Shown here: positions 26,217 through 39,800 of the stretch, in pieces | How positions within the stretch are numbered: position 1 is the stretch's first letter | How the letters are laid out: each line of letters opens with the position of its first letter | DNA from: Stenopsyche tienmushanensis | Taxonomy: Eukaryota; Arthropoda; Insecta; Trichoptera; Stenopsychidae | DNA length: 64,000 bases | Assembly: GCA_008973525.1 (NCBI GenBank) | Contig: WACJ01000124.1 | Span: forward strand, 2,232,001-2,296,000 | Direction of reading: 5' to 3' | Notes under the pieces: model-generated | Told to the model about the DNA's origin: nothing | Database searches by the model: none | The model's input: only the letters and a program-made list of their open reading frames with translations | Translations under genes and position numbers: made by a program

Positions 26217-26815
26217 CACTCAAACCTCTTTTTGTGCGATTTTGAAGTTATGCGGATTTTTTTTAAATTTCATAAAGAATACATATCTGGATATTTTGGA
26301 TACAATAGAAAATAAATTATCAACACTAACCGAAATTTGGAAAAAAAAAATTTTGGACTGTTTAAATCATGTTGCATCTTCTATTTGCTGAATTACGACC
26401 ACACCCTTTGTCAAGAATTTTGAAAAAAATCGATTTTGTTTTTTTTGCATATTTTTCAATGTTTCGACTTTTAAAAATACACATTCGAAAGAAATTTCCA
26501 AAATTCCAATTACTTACGGATTTATAGCTATTTTAATGAGAGGGCACCTAAGCCCGTCCTACCAGAATGAAATCTTTAAACACGTTTTTCTCGAAACTAC
26601 TTTTATCAACACGGTTGACATGATATCTCAAATTCTATTTAATTAATTTAATTCAAATTGGATACAATCTTTTTTAAATATAACTCTCTATTGTTTCTAC
26701 CAGATTTATGTCAAAATTTAATTTTTAACTATTTTAAAAAAAAATAAAGCCAATAAATGACTTTTTTTAAAAACCTTCGCCATTTTGTGAAAATATTTCC
26801 TTTTTGGCGTAATAG
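26217..26815. mobile_element. Tigger/pogo-like element, copy C, truncated, inverted relative to B
   Basis: It begins CACTCAAACCTCTTTTTGTG after a TA and then reads as the reverse complement of copy B from its right end inward, as far as the block matching about 21765 of copy B. The other terminal repeat is missing, so the copy is truncated. The end position is approximate. Confidence 0.7.
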
Positions 26816-29800
26816 TTCTACCTTTTATATGCCTTAGGTTTTGATCCCTGATATTGTTATAAAATAAGATCTCATTTTGTTATCAAGTGCTTTTGGCTGT
26901 CGAATAATGATGATAATATGCAAAATATATTATCACATCCGTATTAAACAACACAAATCAAATATTTACTGTTTTATTTTGAGCGTTAATGCTAAATTTT
27001 TCAGATGTATGTGTTTTCTTCACAAAATACATATTATCGATCAATACAACATGACTAGATAAACATGTGATTTTAGACTATCTTTTATCGAAAAAAAATT
27101 ATAACGATTTTGTATTGAATTTATGTTAGTTTTTATGGATTCAATTCCCCTTACACAAATGACCTTTTCAGATTTTTATGACTTTAACATTTCGAAGTAA
27201 ATTATCTTTTGATGTCGCTGTAAGGATATTGAATACTAATTTGTATACAGCAAAAGCAATTTCTTTTTCAATTGATTTTTACGATTTTTGTATGATAGGT
27301 GATCAAAAAATTATATTTTCCTTGAAATCAATCCATATTGTTACATTTGTACGTATTCAGTGGGAATTTAATACATATTATGAGTAGCAATAAACAAAGA
27401 ATCATTACTCTCCTTGCATATAATTCACGATCCACTTTAAGTATCTAAAGCGCCTCCGTTGCGAGATTTCTCTCCGAACACACAATAAACTGAAGCTTTT
27501 ATGTTGAAACCGTCGCTGTACCTATAAATTTGAAGAAGCAATAACCCAGCAAACCGAAACGTGCCTTAGAAAGATTAGATTTCTGCGCTGGGGAGAAAAG
27601 TCTAAGCAAGAAATTGTCTACTTGATCCAACGCATTAAATCATTCACGTGCACCAGGATAAATGCAAATTCGCATACTATAATAACATAATCATAAAATA
27701 CAATCGATATTTTAATATGCATGAATTAATATTATAAGAAATATCAATTTACGATTCACAATAACATTAAGTTGATTCGTTATACAAATGCGTTAATAAT
27801 TGCAATGCAATGCCCAAAAACAGTATAAATCAAAATATGTTATATGTTAGTAACAAATTATTTAATAAATTCATAGGATTTTTTTTTCAAGATATTGCAA
27901 AAAAATTACCCCAAATGAAGAAGAAAATAGTTTAAAGTGGGAAAAATCCTATAAACCTATTGAGTGATGTTATATTGATGAAAATATGTATATGCTCACA
28001 CTCAAAAGTTAGCAAATCGATTCTTCATTCAATAATCTCAAGATTGTTTGGATGTATACAACATTATATATTAAAACATGAACTTCGCAAATATTATATT
28101 TTATTCAAAATCAACACAATTATCATTGAACGCGTTTTCTATGTCTTAAGTGACTCTTTGAATTTAGACAAGTCTGGTATTATACAAGGATAAACATGTT
28201 TAAATTACTCTCAACTTTATTCATTTCCAACATACGGATACTTTCAGTACACGAAAGCCATACACCCCTCTTAGTGACTCTTTATGCGTCCCAAATGGGG
28301 TGTAGTATTATGTTTTCGGGAGGGCACTAGTGGGGTCGTTCAGGAAATCAAATGCTTTTTTGGTAATATAAATGCTCTGTTTTATGGATACACCCTTGAA
28401 TGTTTAACTTTGCCTTTGTCAAACTTTTTCAATATATTTTTTTGCGAGGAACGTATTATCGAATGTCTACATTTCTTTCGGTCATTTCACCTCGGTTTAT
28501 TTGTTCGGTTTTTATGCATGTTTTTTTATCATGCCAATTTGCTTCCAATTTGTTACATAAATGCTATCCTTATTAGAAGACCATGTCATATTTTTTTGGA
28601 ATGGTTTGATTCAAACCGAATTTATCGAATTCTCATTATAGCGCAATGGTCTGGTAATACTTAAAACTTGAAAATCAATAAATAAATTACATATAATTTA
28701 TATAGTCATTATTGGAGCTATAATAATAACCTATAATATTTAATAATAGCATGGCTATAAGCCTTTTTTTATAAATAAACAATTTTCATTCATAAATCTC
28801 GAATTAATTCAATGGCAATTTATTTTAGAAGATGGGATGCACATATTCTTTTTCAAATGCTCAACCAAAACTCTTTCAGATTAAACACATCAAATTTTAG
28901 TGATTACAAATGTTGAACAATTTATCTTGAATTTATGGAATGGCCCTCTTTCATCCCAAAAGCAAGAATGAAGACAAAGGTAACGCTTAAGAAATGCATC
29001 CGAGAGTCGATCAATCGATCAAGAATATCCATAATTTTAATATTATTTTCATTTTATGTTTTCAATTTTTTATTCATACAAAGACACTGTGAGATATTGC
29101 AAAATTCTGCAACATAGTCATGCCAATGAAATTGACAATGAAATGTTTATATTATATTTCGGGCATACATACATATCACAATAGACATTATTTTGCATTG
29201 ATTCCATGGAATCATATGAAATAAATCCATGAAACAATATTAATCATTTTTCCCTCTATTTTTATTTATATAAAAAATGTCTCAACGCCTTGGAGGTCTT
29301 TACCCTCAAGAAGACAGTGTAAAAATCTACGTGAATAAGATATAAATTTTCAGCGATTGAGCTTTGATGCTCGCTGGTATAGCAGGTAAATAGGCGTTCT
29401 TTCCTCGAGGGATTTACTCCGTGTCTTATCACCAGTGGTAACTTTTACGCCAAAGTTATAAAACGAATGGCTAAATTTAATGTCCAAAGAGTGACTCAAG
29501 CTGACATATGGACTTAAACGATAGGACTTAATGGAAAATGCCCAAACGACCGATCGCTTTAGGTGACCCGCCTACCCAGGAAAAGATTAATAAGTCCCGG
29601 CTGTGTACATGCGAATATCTATTATGTGAAGTAAAATATGAGGTATCCGAAGTTCTTGCCTCCAAGAACAGACCTCACAGTTTGAAGCTAAGTTTTGTGA
29701 AGAAACTTTGCTAATAAATTAATAAGCTGACGCGGTTTCTAAAACTTTTAAGGCGGCGCTTTAGCAAAAATGATAACGGCTTTAAGTTGGGAAACACAGC

Positions 29801-32800
29801 TATCATGTCGTTTTAATTAAGGCTCTATGTATTATAATCCTTTCGAAATTAATCAACGAAAACCCTCATTTAATTATCTGTGATATTACAAAAGATTTTA
29901 TGTAATATTTTAATACGTATCAATCGATTTCATTGCAAAACATGTTTGCAATAAAATTACCTCAATCTTACAAGCATTACATATCCAATGCAAATAAATG
30001 GCTCATTATATAAATAGCATAGATCATGTCGTTCTTTAATGTATTAATGACTAATGTCCAATATATCTTGGACATCGTCTCATCAATAGCATGTAATTAT
30101 CACTGAATGGTGATAAATTGTCAGTCAATATTTAAAAAATTGCTTTATATTAGATCATTCTAAATATTTCATCATTCTTAAAAAAAAAGATTTTCCCATG
30201 TCGATGACTAATATTTCAATTTGAAACTCCGTTGTGGTATAATGAATACATTACAAACTTGCGAGGGGATCCTAAAAATAAATTTTGGTTTGGATTAGAA
30301 ATGGATATATGGTTGTATAGAGTACAAATAGATGGATAAATGTATAAATTTATATTTTATGAGTACTTATTGATTTAACTTGTATTGTATATATTCAAAC
30401 ACGATATTTCTGCCTTCATTTAAATGATCGGACGCTCCCTCGACATAAGTACCATCCAACTCGTAAATCAATGAAAATGCACAAATTATATTAATATTCA
30501 GTTATTCAAAGTATTATTATCACGATAATAATACCATAATAATACTTACTAGTCATATTCAAAAATAAATACTGATGGCTATCTATGATTGAATAGATCA
30601 GAAATTGTAATCAAAATTCATATTCATATAATCCTATCATAATTTAACCACTTATGAAAGGCTATGGGAAACCAACACTAAAAATCCTTTCCGTGGAAAA
30701 ATCTCCTATTAATACAGGAGGCATCGATCGAAATTTTGCACCCATTTCTACAATGCAAGTTTCGATAAAATTTCATATCGAAAATGAGTCTTCCCTAAAT
30801 CAAAAAATATATTTAAAATCAAGATTATAAATTGTTTGATGATATGTGTAACTTTGGTATACGTTCATGTTCATATTTCTTATATTTTCATGGATAGTAT
30901 GGCATCACCGAGTTACGTCAATTCAACATCGTTTTTATTATCACCATACGAGAAAAGTAAAAGCACTTAAGTATCGGTCATATAAACACCTAAAGACCCT
31001 CAACCCTAACTGCTCGACGATGCCTCCTGCACTTTGCATCTTCCCATTGGCCATGAAGGGGAATTAATAAGACCGTTTGCCAAAAGAAAGCACCGCGTGC
31101 AACCAAGCAATATTCCTTCTTTGAATGTTGCTTTTATACCCATGGCACTAAAATCCAAATATACAAACGGGAGGAGAACGTGTAAATCTAAGGCGCGTAT
31201 GACTCCCACCGAACTTTGATCGCCTATCAAAGTTTTGGCACTCAAAAATCCATTTGAAAAAATACATTTTCACTTTATGCACCGATGCGATCTCTTCCAA
31301 GGTAGTACACAACTTTCGCGCTTATAAAAATTTCCACCCTTTATGCGAAATCATTTCAGCTTTATATCCAATAAAAGGGGGGCGTATAGCGAAATGCTCT
31401 CCGAAAAATCGGATTATTGTTTACGATTTGCACTCGAATCGGGAAAAAAATGGCAATGCGGACGTTCGATGTATGAGAGCAAGCTTTCTTCCTACTACAA
31501 ATTGCAATTTGACCTGCCGTTGTATTTGATGAGCATTTTTATAATATAGATCCCAAGTATAAAATATTCATAGTTATGCTCAATAAGTATTCAGATTTAT
31601 CTATTCTTATGTATAATGGACAACATATATTTTATTCAAATTATACATTATAAGTGACGAACAAATCTCTTCAGACATCTACTCGAATCAAGCACACACT
31701 TATATTTACAATCTTCTTCCTCGGCGTATTCAAGAATAATGTATTCTAACATAATTAAATCTAAAAAAGTGGTATATAATCAACGTTGATTGAATTTAAA
31801 TTTGAACGGAACATCTTGAATAAAAATAAATTCTATAGATCATTTCAAGATCTATTTCGAGTGTCGCAAAATAGCTGAGACGCTACGTCCTTACGTCATT
31901 ACGATCATTACTATCAAATGAACACCTTGACTTTCAAAATGTCCCAAATACGAAAATCCGTAGGATTCAAATCCAATGAACATAATGGTCAATGTTGTGT
32001 CGAAATGATATCGGAAAATTAGATAGGTACGATACAAAAAATATATAATTTACCAAATTTGACTGATTTCTCAAAATAAGTGGTGCAAACATTATTTTGA
32101 AAAAGTCAATGCAATTGTAATGGAAAACGAAGATCTAGGGAATAAATTATATTTTTTTCCACCGGCATGACTCTTCTGATTCTTTTTTTCTACTGATTTT
32201 GATTTAGATTGATTGTGGTTATCTTGATCTAGTTCAATTTTGGATCAAAATTCCTTGGTATATCATCATTTACAAATAGATAACGGAAGGAAAATATAAT
32301 GTGTAATGAAGTTTAATAGTGTTTACTATTTGCGTCAGTTGGGTTTCCCTTCGTGCTAGATTTATTTTGTTTGATTTTCGCCCATTGTAACATTAGAATC
32401 GAGGAAAAGAGTTTTAAGGCAATTTTTTTTTTAAATTGGTCACACACTAATTTGCCCTTTAAAATTTCATCATCTCAACAATTGCCCAAAATGATGCAAT
32501 ATTAATGGCTCAATCGTGAATGTAATTTCTTTAAATCATCATGAAATATACATAATATATCTTAAATCTCATATAATAAATTCAACACGAATTCAAAATT
32601 TCAATCAGATCGATCAACAACTTTTTAAGTTACAACTGGCGAACATTTTGAAAATGCAGTTTCGAGATAATCTCGTTTAATGTTTCAATGCGATAAAACT
32701 ATCAATTTTAGTGACTTACCGATCAACCAATGATTCCAAGTGCTTATAATAGATCTTTAGCTTTCTCAAAAAGTTTATTATCTTCGACTAACTGATGCTG

Positions 32801-33689
32801 CTTTATTTCTTGGTCATGAAATGGAGTCAGGTCTTCAAGCTTTGGATATTTTTTAAAGCAATGGTTTTCTGCCATTTGCACCAGCTTTTGACCCCGGTCG
32901 GGTTCCCATGATAATGTCTTTTTTTTTAATTCCTCGAACTTCTCTACCTTTCATTCCATTATTAAGATATTTTGACATTTTTGCCTTGTTCCTCTTTTTT
33001 TGTCTCGACTTCGAATTTACGAATATTGAAAAAAGGCCAAATATATTCGAATATCGAATTTTCTATTATTCGAATGCCGATTACATATTGGAATCCATCA
33101 TGTTTTTGAATTAATTTTATAATAATATTTCATTATTTACTTTTTTTATGCTTCAATGTTTATTACTTGTCATATGTATTTTGTCACAAAATAGATTAAT
33201 TTCGAATTAGTGTTTACAATATGTACACAAGTCGATAGTGAACGGAAGTCTGAGAGTGAAAGTCGCAAGGTGAGAGAAGTGACACGAGACAAGGAATAAT
33301 AATATGTGTGTTTATTTTAACTGAATTTCTATATTCATAAATTACACCGCTAATCCGTGTCCGCGAATGCGTTAAAAATGATGATCGATTTAAGTTCAAT
33401 AAATATTAACATCATTTTTAAATGCATACGCGCAGAAATATATATTTATGATCCAACATTCCTTGACATTTCGTAACTTGTCCCAAGGTTTCCGTTTTAA
33501 AAAAAATCAACATACATATCAATATTTTATACCTCGACATATTAATCATGTTGATACATAAGGATATCCAAAGGCGTCATTTTCAGTAGCCATGGAGTAG
33601 ATCAGTTTTCCACAGCCGTCATAAGATGGTTTTGAAATACGTTTTATAAAGTCTATTTATATTTCAATAATTTCCAATAACATTAACAA

Positions 33690-33880
33690 AACGTAGATAT
33701 TAATTGACTTGACTTGAGGTGGCTTTTAGCAATCCCTTTTATGGGATTACTGCCAACCATTTTTAGATGGTTTATCATAGCAAATAAATATGGTCGCCAG
33801 CCACACCTCCTGTAGGATTCGAACCCAAGATGATGAGTTACGAGTCCAACCGCTTAACCGCGGGACTGCCTACAGGTATT
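33690..33880 (-). mobile_element. tRNA-derived SINE (minus strand)
   Basis: On the minus strand the head contains an A-box-like GGTTAAGCGGTTGG (33860-33847) and a perfect B box GGTTCGAATCC (33825-33815), spaced as in tRNA genes. After the tRNA-like head the body has short inverted repeats (AACCATCT/AGATGGTT and AATCCC/GGGATT) and ends in a TCAAG repeat. It lacks a convincing full cloverleaf, so it is a SINE and not a functional tRNA gene. No second copy is in the window. Confidence 0.75.
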
Positions 33881-36800
33881 AGATACATGTTAGAAAGTGC
33901 TAAAAATGTGTCAAAATTTTCTCGATGTAATTTTTAATCTCTACTCTAATATTTTTAGATCAAAAATTCATAATACTGTTATAATAACCTTCAATTGACA
34001 TCATTGTATGTACTATCTAGTATTTTTATATAAATAAATAATAAAACTATATTAACATTAAAAACATTGGTCAAAACATATGACGACACGGTCGGCTGAA
34101 AATTTGAGCATCTTGTTGATTTATCAATGCTCTTTGTAAATTCTGTGTCCGTATCATTATAAATATTTCTATAGTACAAGTTACATGAACACTAGTGCAA
34201 GCATCGGCTTAAAAGTAGTTTATCTTCCGTTATTGAGATATTGTTTACATTCAACCCGGTGTCAATATAAACACGCTGAAATATTCATAATATCCTGTCT
34301 GAATCTCTTCAATCCCTTCAAAGGTCCTCCGTTCCAAACAAATCTCCTTAAGCTACCTGTTTCATGGTCCGACATGAAAGTGGAAAATACCAGGAGCACT
34401 TAATGCAAGACTAATATTTAATTTGACAACCCTCAGATCCAAATAAGCCCCCCGAATGAGCAAAATGGACGCGGACGAAGTAGGTGCGCCTGGTCGCCCG
34501 CCGTCCAATTAGCGCACGTGAAATGCCGGTTGCTTATCAAGGCGCGGTAATTGCGCCCAGGGCGAACGTGTTATGGGACGCAAACGTCTCAGAAGATGTC
34601 AGTGCTCTCGTGGACCCAAATTAAATGCGCCTCTCGACGCCGCTAATGCTTCAAAGAACCTCAAAGGCTCTGATTGCCGCTCTAAGCTATGCAATACTTA
34701 TGGAAAAGTAAATAAGCTCTCGTTCAATAAACTTTATTGCCTCAATGTGCCTTCTCATATCCTCATGCGCGCAATCGGTTCGAACGATTGACATAAAATG
34801 TTACACAAAGCGGTGTTAGCATCCGGATGAAGATTCGGGGACATAAGCCTGTGTGATTTGAATAAATATAAAGCCAGCCGAATATCAATAAACAGTTTTA
34901 ATTGCGGCTCAGACGTTTTTGCCCGAATTCCGCTTAAATTATATGGTGTGTATCATTTTCTTTATGGGCCACAGAGCTTAAAAGCATATAAGTGTCGCGT
35001 GATGTAGCCAGTATTTTTCCACGCAAAGTGTGTCATCATCAAAGGATTTGATTTGGAGCATTCCTGTAGATTAAATATGTATATCCACAAATCTTCGAAC
35101 ACGTTCAAAAATAATTATGCTTGTTTGTAAAATGATTGAAAAATAATTCAAACATTCCTCTCCCTATGCTTTCAATAATCCCCTTTCAATTGTCCCCCTA
35201 TGGATCATCAGAGCGAACACATCCAAAGTTACATTCGCGGCTTTCTTTAGATAGTTAAGAGAATTATTCCTTGGAAACAAGGGTGCGGTAAAGCAGGCGC
35301 CCGCCACGGGCGCAACTGAGCTTGGGGCGCAAAACGCAGAATATCGACCCGATCGAAAGTTGCACATGGTTTTTATTTTACTTGGCCATTCTACTTTTCA
35401 TGATGAACCGGCATAAGCCCGCAATAAAATAAAGACTTTCTAAAAGAATGTTTAAATCGCGAGGCGTTCTTTCATCGTGTCAGCGGTCCGAAAAGGGGAC
35501 CAGTTGGACACAGACAGCCACTCCGCCCTCTTTTAGGGCTTTTTACGATTTTTTCGGGGATAAATGCGTACCCGGAGCCTTCTATGGTATGAATGATCAT
35601 CAAAGCCCCCCTAAGAGGCTAACTTACATAGGTGACTCGCGAAAAATGAGGTCGCAAACGAGTCTTGACTTCCCCCTACACATAAAAACTATACGTTTAC
35701 CTTAATAATTTATGCTGCTATCTTAGCTAGTTTTTTTTAGTTTTAAGTTACAAAATCTAGCGAGATCTTAGAGCGCAAGTGGCTTTTCAATGTTGAGAAT
35801 GAGAGTGTCTCTCATTCTAGCGGGACCAATAAACACCTCAGGTTAGCGGAGAGTCTTCGTGTTCCTTTGCCTCAGATGTGAAGTGATGGACCCATGTTTC
35901 ACCCTGAATTGATACAAAAACTAGGCCTTATTGCTGTGAAACATTGCCAAACACTCGATTGAAACATCACCACGGCGCTATTTTTATTCCATTGTGTGCA
36001 ACCGCGGCACCCATCTTGAGCACAACTTTCTCATGTCCAAATTTTCGATCAATATTTCATTTGTTCGACCACTGCGGTCGAACAGCCTCGAACAACCTTT
36101 CCTTTAACATGATGTATTTACTACAAGTTAACTATAATAATAGGAATATTGATATGAAATATAACAGATACGGGGTTCAGAATTTTTTTAAATTTTATAT
36201 GGTGTACCAAATACATATCATGGTTGTACGCGAATGTTTTTAATTTACTACTTTTTTTAAACAACAACCGTCATCTATAAGTTACGCCAGGAAATTAATA
36301 TATTACATTTATAATAGTATTATTTCATACCCTCGTTACGGCTGTATTTGGAAAAGTAATATATATACCAACCAATCATAATAACAACTTTACAGATAAA
36401 AATTATTAGAGTGAAATCCAATCCATCATTCTCACAATATGATATAATAAATATAAAAATATTGCATTTATCTTTTACGAGCCAATGTTAGCATGCATTG
36501 GATTTCCTGTAGAAGTCGAACAAGTGGTTCTAAATTTTGTTAGAATGGAATTCGTTTTGATATCATCAAATTAAATTACCAATATAAAAACCTTCTGAAA
36601 ACCATAAAGTAAAAAACCTAATATATAGAAGAGCGTTCCCTAATTACATATATTGATTTTGTGTCAAAAAATAATAAAAACTTCCAAAAAAAATATTCCT
36701 CTCGGGCAAAAACAATAGTCGACGAATGATTTTTATCACCAAATATTTTATTTATTTATGGAAAATCACATTATACAGTATTAATACTATTTTAATCAAA

Positions 36801-39800
36801 ATGTTTAATTAATCTTATAATATATTAACACGAAGCTCAACAAGTTCGTAGGATTTTTATTAAATAAATTGTGAAAAGACGTTCTCAAATAGAAAATAAA
36901 AAAGTTTAAAGTGAAAAGTATTCCAAAAGATATTTTAGCTGTGATTTGTTATTTAACGATTATGTTACATCAAATTGAGCAAAAAACGTTTTCAGATCTA
37001 TCCTGCTCCAACGTGTTCCTAGGATCTCAAATTGATCAATGACTTTATTGAAAATTTGGTCAAACTGTCCAATAAACATTGCCATAATATTAATTACCCC
37101 CTTTGCATTGCACGATCCATTATTAATAGGCTTAAATGTCAGTTGCACAACTACATGCTTACAGATTGGTCAAAGTGACCGCAGGACAATTCAAAAGCTT
37201 GAGCATTTCCAATAACAGAATTTCTGGGCCGAAATACAAAGGACCCCATGTGGTCCAAGGATATTTCAAAGGGCAATTGAGCTTGATTACATATATTTTC
37301 TTTTTTAAAAAACCGACCATAAATCACAACCTTTTTTAAGCAATTCTATAATAATATTTTTACAAAATTTCGTCTATCAATATATGAACCTTTTATAATA
37401 CTGTCCTTATTTATTAAAACCACTTAGTATCAGCATCTTGATTCAATAATCAATTTTTATATTTGGTAACCTTTACAAGGTCTACGTCTTTCTCCATTTT
37501 GAATTTGCTAAAAATATGCTGAGTGATTTAAGTTCTTATGCACTTTAATATATAATTTCTAGACACGATGTCAAACGTGCAATAAATTGTATAATTTATA
37601 GCGAAAAAGCTGTCATTCATACGACGAATGTTTGCATAAGACCTCCCATGCATTTTGCTGAAACCCATATTTTTTTCCTGTCCCACGAATTGCATAGCAT
37701 GGGGCTTGAAAAATATATTTATGAATTGGATAAGCAAAAGCTTTTTTGTTGTTGTATGCTTGCTCCTTTTTTTCATCTCCATGAAATAATGCGATTATCC
37801 AATGTGTCTAAGCAATGATTTTTTTAATGTAAATTAATGAGGTTAACTTATAATGATCATATAGCTTTAATTTAAAAAGGATACAAAATCTTTAATAGAC
37901 TTTATATTTTTAATGTAAATTACAATAAAAATTGTCAATATTATCATTTACAAGAATGCATAATTTTAAATTATCTTTATATACGAAATCTTGAAGGTAT
38001 TTGAATTCTAACTTTGTGTTAAAGTTGCAAAACAAAGAAGCATATTTCCAATTTAATTTTTTTTTGTAGATCGATAGTTTTTGTAAAATTTTAGGTCGTT
38101 ATTGATTATTGTTATATTTTTATACCCCAAAGCACTTAATTTTCGATACTGTAAAACTAAGTCTAGGATCCTTTGTTGAATAATTATTAAATATCCTATC
38201 GAATACTTAAACGCTCGATATTTAAAACCATTTTTAATGATCAATGGAAAGTAACTGTCGTGTATTATTCTATATATTTATGTATGTACATATATACTTT
38301 TTAAATTAAATCATGAAATATTATGTCGTTTAGTAACTCCTTAAGTATGATCACATATTTTGAGTATCTTAGCACAAAGAAACACATGTTGCGAAGCAAA
38401 CCTAATGAAAATTAATTGCTTCTTTACAGTTCAAAAACGAATCAAAAGACTGATTTATCACTTTTTTGTCACTGTGATTCAGGATTCGGGTATAAATTAC
38501 ATGGATACCTTCTTCCAGCTTATTATTTTTAACCATATGTATTTCAAACAGAAGTTATCGTCATCGCTTATGCCATTAAAATGGAGCTCATTTGACAGTT
38601 CCACTTTTCAACCAGACGCTGGAGAAAAAATATTTGGCGCCATTAGAGATCTTCTTTGTCCATCTGCTTCGGTTCCTTTGTCTTTTCGCTACAAATCAAA
38701 CAGTGTACATGTCACATTGCGGGTCATTTGTAAACGTGTGAAAGACGTGTGGATAATTTTAAAGTCGAGGAGGAAAAAAGTCATCTTACGACATAAATAC
38801 GGGAGTGGAATCCCACCGGGGTTACATCAGCGACGCTTCCAGGACAAAGAAGCACTAAAATAAAGCGAGCGTGATTCAAGATCGAGAAATATACCATGGA
38901 ACATCGATTTGTTGGATGGAATCCCAAATGTCAAACGGTGCTCTGATCGTCAAGAGAGTATGATTTAAAACTAATCTAGCATAGAAACGTTGTTAATTGA
39001 TTAGACGGTTTATGTATTCAATTATTATCGGCATTCAAAAAAATAGTTAGATCCGTAGCATTTTCGCTAAGAAAAGTGAGTGAATTTGTGTATAATATGC
39101 ATCCCAACAATTATTTATAGATGACCCGAATATACATTTTGGCACATGCCATTGCAAGAATTGTTTAGTCGTTTTAATAGTTTAGTTTGTAATAGTACAC
39201 CACATAAATTATTCGATAAACGTCCTTTCAATCAGTCCATTAATTCGAGTGAATCAATTACATTGATCCATGTTATTCAATTACATTGATGGTGCAACTC
39301 CCATCAATAAAATAGCATGTATTAATTCTGGATATTCCATGATATTTTTTTATATTTTCCAGTTATTATCAATAAAAACACTTGAATACACTGAGAAAAT
39401 GAAAGGCATTTGAATAAAAATTTATAATGCTGCGTTAAATCCCGAAGCTGTTGACATATGCAGTTGCATCATGATCTGTTTTTTTCTTCCTTAGTTTATA
39501 TGATACACATATGTATACTTAACTATACTATACATATATCTTAAACTTTAAATATTATTCGCTTATTACAAAGTTTTTAAATGTTAATGAATCCCAAAAT
39601 GAATCTAGAATTGATGAAAACTTACAAGCGATTTTAAAATAATCAGGTTTATATTGAGTGTAATAATGCGATGTTTTTGTAGAACTCATAGTGTATATCC
39701 AAATGAATATCTTTACTTACATTATACTATCATGTCTGAATCAATATACATATAGGGGATGATAAATATATTTTTTCAATTATTTTTACGTGAGAACGTT

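Larger units (their letters stand above)
22303..33689. other. 11-kb gene desert with scattered GC-richer islands
   Basis: Beyond the Tigger-like copy C and the 34-bp palindrome I see no gene. GC-richer patches at about 24840-25330, 27410-27660, 29280-29780 and 30960-31530 are non-coding as far as I can tell. The 126-codon frame at 28284-28664 has a composition expected of chance AT-rich translation. Confidence 0.45.

Noticed and set aside
28284..28664. 126-codon plus-strand frame
   Set aside because: Rich in F, I, L and C as expected from chance reading of AT-rich DNA; no domain, signal or splice context.
33800..33878. Functional tRNA gene on the minus strand
   Set aside because: A and B boxes are present, but a full cloverleaf with paired acceptor stem is not, and the sequence continues into a SINE body.
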